Shown here piece after piece: positions 34,849-43,779 of a stretch of DNA of 64,000 nt (position 1 is its first letter; each line of letters begins with the position of its first letter). The translations under genes were made by a program, and so were the position numbers. The notes below the pieces were generated by a model. That model saw only the letters and a list, made by a program, of their open reading frames with translations. It was not told the origin of the DNA and searched no databases. This stretch comes from Candidatus Rhodoferax mariagerensis (GTDB lineage Bacteria; Pseudomonadota; Gammaproteobacteria; Burkholderiales; Burkholderiaceae_C): contig JADKAW010000025.1 of the NCBI GenBank assembly GCA_016719055.1, positions 1 through 64,000 of the forward strand, read 5' to 3'.

Positions 34849-35505
34849 CTACCAGCTCACGCTACGCTGAGCCGCCTGTAGCTTGGCTTCGCCCCAGGGT
34901 ACCAGCCCGGCGGGCGACGCTGCCACTCCCTTGACGGTGGTACCGTCACCGACGCGGGCAAGCTCGATGGTGCCATGGGAGTTTTTCACATAAACGCCTT
35001 TACCCTCAAGCATCACCACGTCAAGCGTATCGCTGCCTGCGCCCAGCAAATCAAACCCAGCCCACAGCTCGGTGCCACGCACGCCAATACTGGCCACAGG
35101 TGTACGCACCTGCCACGAGGCCGGTGATTGACCGCTGACCAATTTGCCGGTTATGGCCCGCAACACACCCTTGAGCAGCGAAAAATTGCTGTCGGCCGCC
35201 TGCGCGGAGCTGCCAGCCACTTGCTCGATCACAAACTCGGTGCGCTCGCCCAGTGTCAACACGCTGCCGTCGGTCATCCGCGCCTCCAGGCGGGCATCGG
35301 CACCGGTGCTCACGCGCTGACCAAGGTACAGGGCATTGCCCACCACCAATGGTTGCGTCTTGGTCTCTACCAGCGTCTGAACCTCGCCCCGCAGGCGCGT
35401 GACATAGCCCGCCAGCGTCGTCTGGGCCTGTGCCAGCGGGCTGGCAAGTCCCAGCAGCATGGCGGCCAGCACGGTCAACAGGGTGTGAATCGGTTTCATG
35501 GTCAT
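34849..35505 (-). CDS. FecR-domain periplasmic protein
   Basis: 218 residues with a signal peptide (about 1-27, ending AQA). A FecR-type beta domain follows: AGYVTRLRGEVQTLVETKTQ, LYLGQRVSTGADARLEARMT and SVLTLGERTEFVIEQVAG, then PVASIGVRGTELWAGFDL. It lacks a transmembrane anti-sigma segment, so it is not a classical FecR regulator. Such periplasmic forms are common but of unknown role, sometimes linked to envelope sensing. It stands alone. Confidence 0.8.
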   Translation of the reverse strand: MTMKPIHTLLTVLAAMLLGLASPLAQAQTTLAGYVTRLRGEVQTLVETKTQPLVVGNALYLGQRVSTGADARLEARMTDGSVLTLGERTEFVIEQVAGSSAQAADSNFSLLKGVLRAITGKLVSGQSPASWQVRTPVASIGVRGTELWAGFDLLGAGSDTLDVVMLEGKGVYVKNSHGTIELARVGDGTTVKGVAASPAGLVPWGEAKLQAAQRSVSW

Positions 35506-36104
35506 CGCTTTCGGGGTTACTTTTCAGAGAGCTTGCAGACACCGTCAAAGTCGGTGACCAATGGGTCACCCAACAAGGCGGCAATGCGCTTCAGACGCAG
35601 CAAATGTAAGGTTTTTTGCGGCAGTGGTTGGCAAACCCGCATGAACACCGTCCTGAAAGCCTATTGCCGCGCCGTAACGCAACAAAATGCAAACCAGGTG
35701 GGCACTGCGAATCAATCGGGCTAGCTTTCATGACCACGATAGTCACCTCGAATAATGAAAACGTCTTCACTCAAAAACAATAGCTACTCACGCAATATAC
35801 ATGAGGGGTAGAAGCCTGTTTAACCCAGAGGATGGTTTGGACGCACTCGACAGCGCCGCCGGAGCAGCCCCTCGCCCCAAATCTAGCACCTAAATCAGGC
35901 GTGTTTCAGGTGCCGCAACAAAAGCGAACTCCCGCCTGTCCCGCACTCTGTGCGGTCACGCACTTAGTCATATGCTGAAAGTGCACGGGATGTCATGGGG
36001 GGCCAACGCCTTGGAAATCGGTGGACGCAACAAAGTGCAGATGGAACGAATACCTGCAGGCATGCCCATTTTGGGCGCGCATTGCGTTTAAACCGTGCCT
36101 TGCG
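35506..36104. other. 599-base intergenic region with one dispersed repeat
   Basis: No convincing gene. Bases 35773-35824 carry a diverged copy of the dispersed repeat (AATAGCTACTCACGCAATAT, then GGGGTAGAAGCC). The remainder shows no hairpin terminator that I can support. Confidence 0.5.
35773..35824. repeat. dispersed Comamonad repeat, copy 5
   Basis: ATAGCTACTCACGCAATA followed by GAGGGGTAGAAGCCTGTTT matches the family at both ends with a diverged centre. Confidence 0.55.
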
Positions 36105-37532
36105 CTACCGCATGTCACTCAGTGGTTTTTTCGCGGGCAATATCGACGCGACTTGGCGGTCTTCAATCCCTCGCGCCAGTTCTCGCGCAATACGAGCAAT
36201 CTGTGCCCAGTCGCTGGCCACGATGTCCTGTGTATGGGCCAGGTTGTTGCGTAGTGACTGCAGTTCCTGCATGCCCTGCTTGGCAGCATTTCGGCTCTTA
36301 AAGGCAAACATGCGCGGAAAATCCGGGTCATTCAACAAAATTGTGCTTTTGTCACCGAGTTGCAAACAATCAATCAGTTGGCACTGCTGACCAAGCCGCC
36401 TGCGCTCATCCAGCAGTGCCAGCGCGGTACGCAATCGCCCGGGTGACAGCATTGGCTTCCACTTTTCTTGCGGAAACAGCCGTTCGATGCGGCGCGTCAG
36501 CGTCATTTCAATCAGGGTCACAATGCCAAACAGCCACATGCGTACCATCGGGTGCTGCATATCCTGGCGACAAATCAACCCACTGCGGGCGCCGAAGGCT
36601 TCCACCACGCAGACATCCTGGCGCGTCAGCACCTCGATGACGTCGGTCAGCGGCGCGCTGGCTTCCACCACCTGGCCGACCCGAAACGGCCGCCAGCGTG
36701 GCGGGTCGGGCAGATCGGCCAGGTCTTCGAGCAGCACCAACCCGACACTTTGGCCCTGATTCAGCAGCAATGCCACTGCCACGCCTTGCCGCGCCATTGC
36801 GCTTTTGATGTTTTGCTGCGACTGTGATGCGTCAAAGGCCAATGCCGCCGCTGCAATGTCGCTGGCGGTAAACACCTGAGCAAAGCGGCGCGTCACGCGC
36901 TGACCGTCCCGCGTCGGGTCGTCAGTGGCGGAACTGCTGACGTCGCTTGCCGAATCGCCCTCCTCCGCCGGGCTGCCAGGCTCAGCCAAAGCCACCCCAA
37001 GCCGAGTGGCTTCGCGGGTCCACAACGCCCAGGCGCGGCGGTAGAGCGACTCGTCACCCTCACCCAGAACATTCAGCAGCAGCGCCATTTCCTGCAGGTA
37101 GGTGCGACCAAAACGCGGGTCATGCCGGCAAATGTCGCGGCAGTTGTCCATCAGGTCGGCCAGTTTGATGGTTTTCGCCTCGGGGGTGGCATCCTTCAGG
37201 TGCAAACGGTCGATGGCACGGCGAACGGCGCGGTTCCCGTCGCCAGGTCGGCTGACATCGGTCAGGTCACTCACCAGCGCCGCCACCCGTTCACCAAACT
37301 CACGGCGTATGTCCCCAATCGTCAGCGAGGTGTCTTCCACCAGATCGTGCAGCCACGCAGCAGCCTGAACCTCGGGGTCGCTGGTGGCACTGCTGACCAG
37401 CGCTGCCACACCTTTCAGATGCACCTCGTAGGGCTGATTACTGTATTTGCGGCGGTGGTCAATGCGCCGGTGCGCCTGGCTGGCAAACGCTCGGGCACGG
37501 GTCACAAGGTCTTGTGCGTCATCAGTTTTCAT
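36105..37532 (-). CDS. HD-domain (SpoT/MESH1-like) protein with CBS-like and HEPN-like C-terminal parts
   Basis: 475 residues. The N-terminal HD domain resembles alarmone hydrolases: RRKYSNQPYEVHLKGVAALV, His62-Asp63 in WLHDLVEDTSL, and KTIKLADLMDN near 120-130 with the last metal Asp. It has no synthetase domain. A charged linker (about 190-215) leads to a region that looks like a CBS pair (SVGLVLLEDLADLP, VVEASAPLTDVIEVLTRQD). The helical end holds RNNLAH, an R-x4-H motif as in HEPN RNases. It may hydrolyse (p)ppGpp or a related nucleotide and couple this to an RNase-like module. The combination is inferred; only the HD part is firm. Confidence 0.7.
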   Translation of the reverse strand: MKTDDAQDLVTRARAFASQAHRRIDHRRKYSNQPYEVHLKGVAALVSSATSDPEVQAAAWLHDLVEDTSLTIGDIRREFGERVAALVSDLTDVSRPGDGNRAVRRAIDRLHLKDATPEAKTIKLADLMDNCRDICRHDPRFGRTYLQEMALLLNVLGEGDESLYRRAWALWTREATRLGVALAEPGSPAEEGDSASDVSSSATDDPTRDGQRVTRRFAQVFTASDIAAAALAFDASQSQQNIKSAMARQGVAVALLLNQGQSVGLVLLEDLADLPDPPRWRPFRVGQVVEASAPLTDVIEVLTRQDVCVVEAFGARSGLICRQDMQHPMVRMWLFGIVTLIEMTLTRRIERLFPQEKWKPMLSPGRLRTALALLDERRRLGQQCQLIDCLQLGDKSTILLNDPDFPRMFAFKSRNAAKQGMQELQSLRNNLAHTQDIVASDWAQIARIARELARGIEDRQVASILPAKKPLSDMR

Positions 37533-37846
37533 AGATTTTGAGCATATCAGTCAGGATTCTCGCGGCACGGCACAAAACCCACTCCGATCGATGTCGCAAC
37601 ACGTCAAATCGCCCAAAATGGGTCAAACGACCGCCACGTCAACCCGGCATCGGTATGCTTGATTCTCGTCAAGGGCAACTATCACGCCACATCCTGTTTG
37701 CCCAACCGATGTGCTAAAAACCATCTTTTGCCGCAATAGGATCCATTCTCTGGTTGAGTAATGCGTTGTTTACCTGAGGCGCGCCGACTCTTGACCGACT
37801 GAACCTGTCGTGCCGACTGGCCCAAATCTCTATGAAGGAATTTACT
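37533..37846. other. divergent promoter region between HD gene and efflux operon
   Basis: 314 bases without a gene. No regulator gene adjoins the efflux operon and no clear operator was seen. Just before 37847 an AAGGAA site serves the membrane-fusion gene. Confidence 0.45.
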
Positions 37847-39013
37847 ATGCCCGGTCTGTTCAAGCCGCGTACCCATTGGCTGACCTTGCCGCTGGTGGCG
37901 CTCGCCCTGACCGCCTGTGACAAGGCACCCGAGAAAGTCGCTCCGCCACCGCCCGAAGTCGTGGTGCAAAGCATCGTGCCACGCGATACCCCGCTGTCGA
38001 TGGACATCGTCTCCGAGCTCAAGGCATTCCGCGAGGTCGAGTTGCGCCCCCGCGTCAGCGGCCTGGTCACCAAACAGTATTTTCAGCCCGGCCAAAAGGT
38101 CAAGGAAGGCGAGCTGATGTTCAGCATCGACCCGCGACCCTATGACGAGGCCATCATCGATGCACAAGCCAAGCTGGCCGAATCCGAGGCGGTGCTGGCC
38201 CGAGCGCGCCAGGACGTTGAACGCTACAAGCCGCTGCTGCCTGACAACGCCATCCCGCGCCAGACCTACGACCAGGCCGAAGCCTTTGCCAAGCAGAACG
38301 AGGCCATCGTGCAGGCGCGCCGCGCCGGGCTGGAGAAAACGCGGCTGGACCGCTCGTATGCTGAAGTGCGCTCGCCCCTGTCCGGGCAGGTGGGGCTGCA
38401 AAAGGTCGAGGTGGGCGGTCTGGCCACCAGCGGCCAGACCGTTTTGGCCACCGTGTCCACAGTGGACCCGATTGCCAGTTATTTCAGCATTCCGGAAACC
38501 ACCTACCTGCAGGCCGCCCGTGGCAAAGTCAACGACAAAAACCATCCGGATGCACCGATCCAGTTGGTGCTGGCCGACGGCAGCATTTACAAACTTCCCG
38601 GGCGAATTGACTTTGCCGAACGCGCACTTGACTCCGCCACCGGTACCCTGACCCTGCGGGCGATTTTTCCCAACCCGAATGGGCTGCTGCGCCCAGGCAT
38701 GAACACCCGCATGCGCATCGTGTATGAAGTGGCGCAAAACGCCTTGTTGGTGCCACAACGGGCGGTCACAGAAATGCTGGGAAAAACCTTTTTGACGATG
38801 GTGGTTGACGGTGAAAAAATCGAACAGCGTGCCGTCAAGACCGGAGCACGCCTGGGTGACCAATGGGTCATCACCGAAGGCATCAAGGCCGGTGAGCGCA
38901 TCGTGATCGACGGACTGCAAAAAGCGCGCCCGGGCATGGTCGTGAAAACCGTTGCGGCGCCGGCAGCACAGGCAGCACCGGCGGTCGCTGCGGCTTCGGC
39001 AGCCAAGTCCTAA
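37847..39013 (+). CDS. RND efflux periplasmic adaptor (membrane fusion protein)
   Basis: 388 residues from ATG 37847, with AAGGA eight bases upstream; another ATG five codons earlier overlaps that site. A lipoprotein-type leader ends in ALTAC. The domains are standard: barrel-sandwich/lipoyl halves (LRPRVSGLVTKQYFQPGQKVK and DRSYAEVRSPLSGQVGLQKV), an alpha-helical hairpin (about 95-150) and a membrane-proximal barrel (LLRPGMNTRMRIVYE, ALLVPQRAVTEMLG). The Ala-rich tail is flexible. It links the pump to the outer membrane channel. First gene of a three-gene operon. Confidence 0.93.
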   Translation: MPGLFKPRTHWLTLPLVALALTACDKAPEKVAPPPPEVVVQSIVPRDTPLSMDIVSELKAFREVELRPRVSGLVTKQYFQPGQKVKEGELMFSIDPRPYDEAIIDAQAKLAESEAVLARARQDVERYKPLLPDNAIPRQTYDQAEAFAKQNEAIVQARRAGLEKTRLDRSYAEVRSPLSGQVGLQKVEVGGLATSGQTVLATVSTVDPIASYFSIPETTYLQAARGKVNDKNHPDAPIQLVLADGSIYKLPGRIDFAERALDSATGTLTLRAIFPNPNGLLRPGMNTRMRIVYEVAQNALLVPQRAVTEMLGKTFLTMVVDGEKIEQRAVKTGARLGDQWVITEGIKAGERIVIDGLQKARPGMVVKTVAAPAAQAAPAVAAASAAKS

Positions 39014-39022
39014 GGGGTCAGC

Positions 39023-42000
39023 ATGGCCAAATTTTTTATTGACCGGCCGGTCTTTGCCATTGTGTCGGCCATCGTGCTGGTGCTGGCGGGCCTGATTGCC
39101 GGGCTGAATCTGCCCATTGCCCAATACCCGCAGATCACGCTGCCCAATGTGGTGGTGTCGGCGTTTTACCCAGGTGCCAGCGCCGATGTGGTCGAACAGG
39201 CGATTGCCCAGCCGATTGAAGAACAGGTCAACGGCGTGCAAGGCATGCAGTACATGAGCTCCAAGTCGGCCGGCAACGGTGCTTATTCACTGAACGTGAC
39301 CTTCGGCCTGGATGTTGACCCCGACATGGCGGCAGTGCAGGTGCAAAACCGGGTGGCGCAAGCCAACGCCAGCCTGCCGGTCGAGGTAATCAGTGGCGGT
39401 GTCACCACCAGCAAACAAACCCCTGACACCCTGATGTATGTGGCGCTGGTGTCGCCCAAGGGCAGCTACGACGATCTGTTTTTGGCCAACTACGCCAACA
39501 TCAATGTGGTGGAGGCGATCAAGCGCGTCAAGGGTGTGGGCAATGTGCAGTTGTTTGGTGCTGCGTTTGGCATGCGGCTGTGGCTCAACCCGGAGCGTAT
39601 GGCGTCGCTGGGCGTCACACCGGGTGATTTGACACAAGCCATTCAGGAGCAAAACCGCCAGGCACCCGCCGGTCAGGTGGGGCAGTTGCCAGCGCCAGCG
39701 TCACAGCAGTTTCAGTATGGGGTGCAGGTGCGTGGCCGCCTGAGCGAGGCCACAGAGTTTGAGAACATCATCGTGCGCGCCCAGCCCAACGGTTCGTTTG
39801 TTCGGGTGAAAGATGTGGCGCGGGTTGAACTCGGTGCCAAAGACTACATCTTTCAGGGCAAGCTCAATGGCCGACCCACCGCGGCGTTTTCCATCAGCCT
39901 CACCCCCGACGCGAGCGCACTTGAAACCGCTGACCTGGTGAAAAAACAGCTCAACGCGCTCACCCAAAGCTTTCCGTCAGACATGGCCTATGAAGTCGTG
40001 ATGGACAACACGCTGTTCGTCAAAGCGTCGCTGCAAGAGGTGGTCAACACCTTCATCGAGGCGCTGGTGCTGGTGCTGATCGTGGTTTTTCTGTTTTTGC
40101 AAAGCTGGCGCGCCACGCTGATTCCGCTGCTGGCGGTGCCGGTGTCGCTGATTGGCACCTTTGCGGCCTTTACCCTGATGGGCTTCACCATCAACACCCT
40201 GACCCTGTTTGGCATGGTGCTGGCCATCGGCATTGTGGTGGACGATGCGATTGTGGTGGTCGAAGCCGTGGAGCACCACATGGCGCACGGCCTGACTGCG
40301 CGTGACGCCACCATCAAAGCCATGCAGGAGGTGTCTGGCCCGGTGATCGCGATTGCGCTGATTTTGTCTGCCGTGTTTGTGCCGGTGGCTTTTCTGGGTG
40401 GCATTTCCGGGGTGATGTACAAGCAGTTTGCCATCACCGTGGCGGTGTCCACCGTGCTGTCCGCTTTTGTGGCCCTCACGCTCACCCCTGCATTGTGCGC
40501 CCTGCTGCTGCAGACCAAAACCAAAAGCGACGGTGTGGTGCAGCGCTTTTACGACGGCTTCAACCGCCAGTTTGACCGCATCACCAACGGCTACGGGCGG
40601 GGTGTGCAGACCATGATTCGCCGCTCCGCCCTGACCCTGCTGACGCTGGCCATCCTGATCTTTGCGGCATTCGGGCTGATGTCCAAGGTGCCCGGGGGCT
40701 TTGTGCCCTCGGAAGATCAGGGCTATTTCTTTGGTTCCATCCAGTTGCCGGCGGCGGCGTCGCTGAACCGGACCACCGCCGTGGCCGACAAGGTCGATGC
40801 CGTGCTGGCCAACATTCCGGGCGTTGACAAACGACTGATCATAAGCGGCTACAGCATGCTCAATGGCGTCAGCCAGTCAGACGCTGCGCTGGTGGTGGTC
40901 ACGCTCAAGTCCTGGGAAGAACGCAAGTCTGAAGGCGAGTCACTCAAAACCATTCTGTCCACGGCCTTTCGGCAACTGGGCGCTATTCCCGAGGCATCTT
41001 CGCTGGTATTCAACCCGCCACCCATTCCCGGACTGGGTTCAACCGGCGGGTTTTCGTTCAAGCTGCAAGACCGCGCGGGTGCCACGCCGCAAGAGCTGGC
41101 CAAGACGGCCGCCGACTTTATTGCCGCCGCGCGGCAGCGCCCCGAAATTGGCAGCCTGTATTCGACCTTTGACCCACGCACACCGGCGTTCCGTCTGGAT
41201 GTGGACCGCGAAAAGGCCAAAAAACTCGGCGTACCGATCTCGGAGGTGCTGAGCGCCTTGCAAACCTTTCTGGGCGGTGCCAATGTCAACGACTTCAGCC
41301 GTTTTGGCCGCACCTACAAGGTCACCATGCAGGCCGAGCCCGAATACCGCAGCGACATCCAGGGCACCGACCGGTTTTATGTGCGCAGCAGCGACGGCAA
41401 GATGATTCCACTGTCGTCGCTGGTCACGCGCGTGCCCATCAGCGCGCCACTGGTCACGCAGCGCTATAACCTGTACCGCACCGCTGAGCTAGGGGGCGAC
41501 GCCGCGCCGGGTTACAGCTCGGGTGATGCCATCCGGGCCATGGAAGAAGTGGCCGCCACGGCCTTGCCGGCCGGTTATGGCTTTGAGTGGTCGGGCATCA
41601 GCCTGCAAGAAAAAGAATCTGCCGGCAAGGCGCCGATGGTGTTTGGCATGGCGATTATTTTTGTGTTCCTGTTTCTGGCGGCCCTGTACGAGAGCTGGTC
41701 GGTGCCCTTTGCGGTGCTGTTTGCCGTGCCGCTGGGCCTGTTTGGTGCCATGACCGGGCTGTGGCTGACCGGCCTGACGAATAACCTGTACGCCCAGATT
41801 GGCCTGATCCTGTTGATTGGTCTGGCAGCCAAAAACGCCATTTTGATCGTGGAGTTTGCCAAGATGAAGCGCGAGGAGGGCCAGGACGTGGTCACAGCCG
41901 CCCTGGGCGCGGCCAAACTGCGCCTGCGGCCAATCATCATGACCTCGCTGGCGTTTATCCTGGGTGTGGTGCCGCTGATCATTGCCTCGGGTGCCGGTGC

Positions 42001-42139
42001 GGCGGCGCGGGTCTCAATGGGGGTGACGGTGTTCTCAGGGATGCTGGCGGCCACGGTGCTGGCCATTTTTGTCGTGCCGGTTCTGTTTGTGACCGTCGAG
42101 CGCGTTGTTACCCGTTTTTCCAGGAAAGCCAAGCCATGA
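39023..42139 (+). CDS. RND multidrug efflux inner-membrane pump (HAE1/AcrB type)
   Basis: 1038 residues, the usual length for AcrB-type pumps. FFIDRPVFAIVSAIVLVLAG is the first membrane segment. The proton-relay aspartates are in IVVDDAIVVVEAVEH (about 406-409), and the second half has GLAAKNAILIVEFAKM. Large periplasmic loops contain QNRVAQANASLPVEV and GAKDYIFQGKLNGRPTAAFS. It would expel hydrophobic compounds using the proton gradient; the substrate range is not predictable. It overlaps the outer-membrane gene by four bases. Confidence 0.95.
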   Translation: MAKFFIDRPVFAIVSAIVLVLAGLIAGLNLPIAQYPQITLPNVVVSAFYPGASADVVEQAIAQPIEEQVNGVQGMQYMSSKSAGNGAYSLNVTFGLDVDPDMAAVQVQNRVAQANASLPVEVISGGVTTSKQTPDTLMYVALVSPKGSYDDLFLANYANINVVEAIKRVKGVGNVQLFGAAFGMRLWLNPERMASLGVTPGDLTQAIQEQNRQAPAGQVGQLPAPASQQFQYGVQVRGRLSEATEFENIIVRAQPNGSFVRVKDVARVELGAKDYIFQGKLNGRPTAAFSISLTPDASALETADLVKKQLNALTQSFPSDMAYEVVMDNTLFVKASLQEVVNTFIEALVLVLIVVFLFLQSWRATLIPLLAVPVSLIGTFAAFTLMGFTINTLTLFGMVLAIGIVVDDAIVVVEAVEHHMAHGLTARDATIKAMQEVSGPVIAIALILSAVFVPVAFLGGISGVMYKQFAITVAVSTVLSAFVALTLTPALCALLLQTKTKSDGVVQRFYDGFNRQFDRITNGYGRGVQTMIRRSALTLLTLAILIFAAFGLMSKVPGGFVPSEDQGYFFGSIQLPAAASLNRTTAVADKVDAVLANIPGVDKRLIISGYSMLNGVSQSDAALVVVTLKSWEERKSEGESLKTILSTAFRQLGAIPEASSLVFNPPPIPGLGSTGGFSFKLQDRAGATPQELAKTAADFIAAARQRPEIGSLYSTFDPRTPAFRLDVDREKAKKLGVPISEVLSALQTFLGGANVNDFSRFGRTYKVTMQAEPEYRSDIQGTDRFYVRSSDGKMIPLSSLVTRVPISAPLVTQRYNLYRTAELGGDAAPGYSSGDAIRAMEEVAATALPAGYGFEWSGISLQEKESAGKAPMVFGMAIIFVFLFLAALYESWSVPFAVLFAVPLGLFGAMTGLWLTGLTNNLYAQIGLILLIGLAAKNAILIVEFAKMKREEGQDVVTAALGAAKLRLRPIIMTSLAFILGVVPLIIASGAGAAARVSMGVTVFSGMLAATVLAIFVVPVLFVTVERVVTRFSRKAKP

Positions 42140-43779
42140 AGCGCCACACCCTTCTGACCAGTGCCGTGGCGCTTGCTGCTTTGAGTGGCTGTGCGCTTGG
42201 CCCCGACTATCAGCGCCCTGACGTTGACTTGCCCGCCAGCTACCGTGGCAGCCCGGCCACACCCACTGACGCAGCGGTCAAAACACCCGCGTTTTCCGAG
42301 CAGGACTGGCGCCAGGTGTTCACCGACCCCAACCTGCAAAAGCTCATTGAAGAGGCTTTGAGTGCCGGTCCCGACGCGCTGCTGGCCGCCGAGCGCCTGC
42401 GCGAAGCCCAGGCATTGGCCGGTGTTGCGCAGGCACCGCTGTTTCCGCAGGTGTCGGCATCGCTCAACACCTCGCCCACGGTGCGTGCGTCAGGCGACAC
42501 GGTCACCTCAAGCTTTATGGGGGGTGTGGGCATTTCATGGGAAATCGACCTGTGGGGCCGTTACCGGCGCGGTGACGAGGCCGCCCGCGCGGAGCTGCTG
42601 GCCAGCGCCGAGGCCCAGCAAGGTGTACGTGCGTCGCTGATTGCCGGGGTGGCCCGCACCTATTGCCAGCTGGTCACGCTGCGCGACACGCTGGCCGTGA
42701 CGCAAAGCGCTGCGCAAACCCAAGAACAAGTGTTACGCCTCATCAAGCGGCTGTCGGCCAGTGGTGTGTCGTCGGCAGCAGAAGAGCGCCAGCAGGAGTC
42801 GGTGCTGGCCACCACCCAGGCGCGCCTGCCCACGCTGCGCCGGCAAATCAACGAGACCGAGAACGCGCTGTCCTTGCTGTTGGGGCGTCACCCTGGGGCG
42901 TTTAGCACCAGCGCGGGCTTGAGCCTGAAGCTGCCACAGCAGATTCCGGTGGGCCTGCCGTCCACATTGCTGGAGCGACGCCCCGACATCCGCCAGGCCG
43001 AAGCGCGGCTGGTGGCTGCCAATGCGCGTGTTGGCGAGGCGCGGGCCATGTTTTTCCCGACCCTGTCGCTGACGGCCATGTTGGGCGGTGTCAGCACCCA
43101 GTTGTCAGAGGTGTTGGGTGGTGGCGCGCCCACGGTGGCCTCGTTGGGTCCGAATGTGCTGCTGCCGCTGTTTGACGGCCGGCGACTAACGTTCAACCAG
43201 GATGCCGCCATGGCCCGCATGGCACAGGCGCTGGTCAGCTACCGCAAAACCATTCTTGGCGCTTTGGGCGAGGTGGCCAACGGGCTGACCGCTTACGACA
43301 CCAGCACCGAGCTGGTGGGCATTCAGCGCCAGCGCGTGGCGATTGCGCGTGAAGCCATGCGCCTGGCCGAGCTGCGCTTTCGCGCGGGCACCGCCGGGTT
43401 CATTGAAGTGCTGGATGCCCAGCGCCAGTTGCTGACCACCGAAACCGAACAGGCGCAAACCGTGCTTGACCAGCGCAGCGCGCTGATCGGGCTTTATCTG
43501 GCGCTGGGTGGGGGTTGGAGTGCGACGGATACAGATATCACTTCAAAGCGGGTTGCCTTTTGCGGGGTCGGGGCGGCGGGCGAGCTTGCGGGGGCCCCCT
43601 GGGTCGGGGGGGCGCAGCCAGTGCGGAGTTTGTTCCATGATCCATCTCCGCCAAGCCGCCTTTATGAGCATATCAATGTGCAACGACGAACAGGGAGCCG
43701 TGCGCAACTACCGTGTCGAACAGCGGTTCAGTACATGCGGTTGAATTTCCCGCCCGTGGCGGCTATCAGCGTTTGCTGA
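42136..43779 (+). CDS. RND efflux outer-membrane channel (OprM/NodT type) with abnormal C-terminal extension
   Basis: A lipoprotein leader (LAALSGCALGPDYQRPDVDLP) and two TolC-type repeats (LIEEALSAGPDALLAAERLR; LSLKLPQQIPVGLPSTLLERRPDIRQAEARLVAANA) identify the channel. Family members end about where LIGLYLALGGGW occurs (near residue 460). Here 80-90 extra residues follow, Gly/Pro/Arg-rich and unlike the family. Bases 43520-43779 look non-coding, so the natural stop was probably lost by a small indel near 43520. The frame runs 14 bases into the 3' end of the opposing DUF389 remnant. Confidence 0.88.
   Translation: MKRHTLLTSAVALAALSGCALGPDYQRPDVDLPASYRGSPATPTDAAVKTPAFSEQDWRQVFTDPNLQKLIEEALSAGPDALLAAERLREAQALAGVAQAPLFPQVSASLNTSPTVRASGDTVTSSFMGGVGISWEIDLWGRYRRGDEAARAELLASAEAQQGVRASLIAGVARTYCQLVTLRDTLAVTQSAAQTQEQVLRLIKRLSASGVSSAAEERQQESVLATTQARLPTLRRQINETENALSLLLGRHPGAFSTSAGLSLKLPQQIPVGLPSTLLERRPDIRQAEARLVAANARVGEARAMFFPTLSLTAMLGGVSTQLSEVLGGGAPTVASLGPNVLLPLFDGRRLTFNQDAAMARMAQALVSYRKTILGALGEVANGLTAYDTSTELVGIQRQRVAIAREAMRLAELRFRAGTAGFIEVLDAQRQLLTTETEQAQTVLDQRSALIGLYLALGGGWSATDTDITSKRVAFCGVGAAGELAGAPWVGGAQPVRSLFHDPSPPSRLYEHINVQRRTGSRAQLPCRTAVQYMRLNFPPVAAISVC

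Noticed and set aside
37682..39241. 519-codon minus-strand ORF opposite the efflux adaptor gene
   Set aside because: It is the antisense shadow of a clear membrane fusion protein; the composition is His/Gly/Gln-rich as expected from antisense frames in GC-rich DNA.
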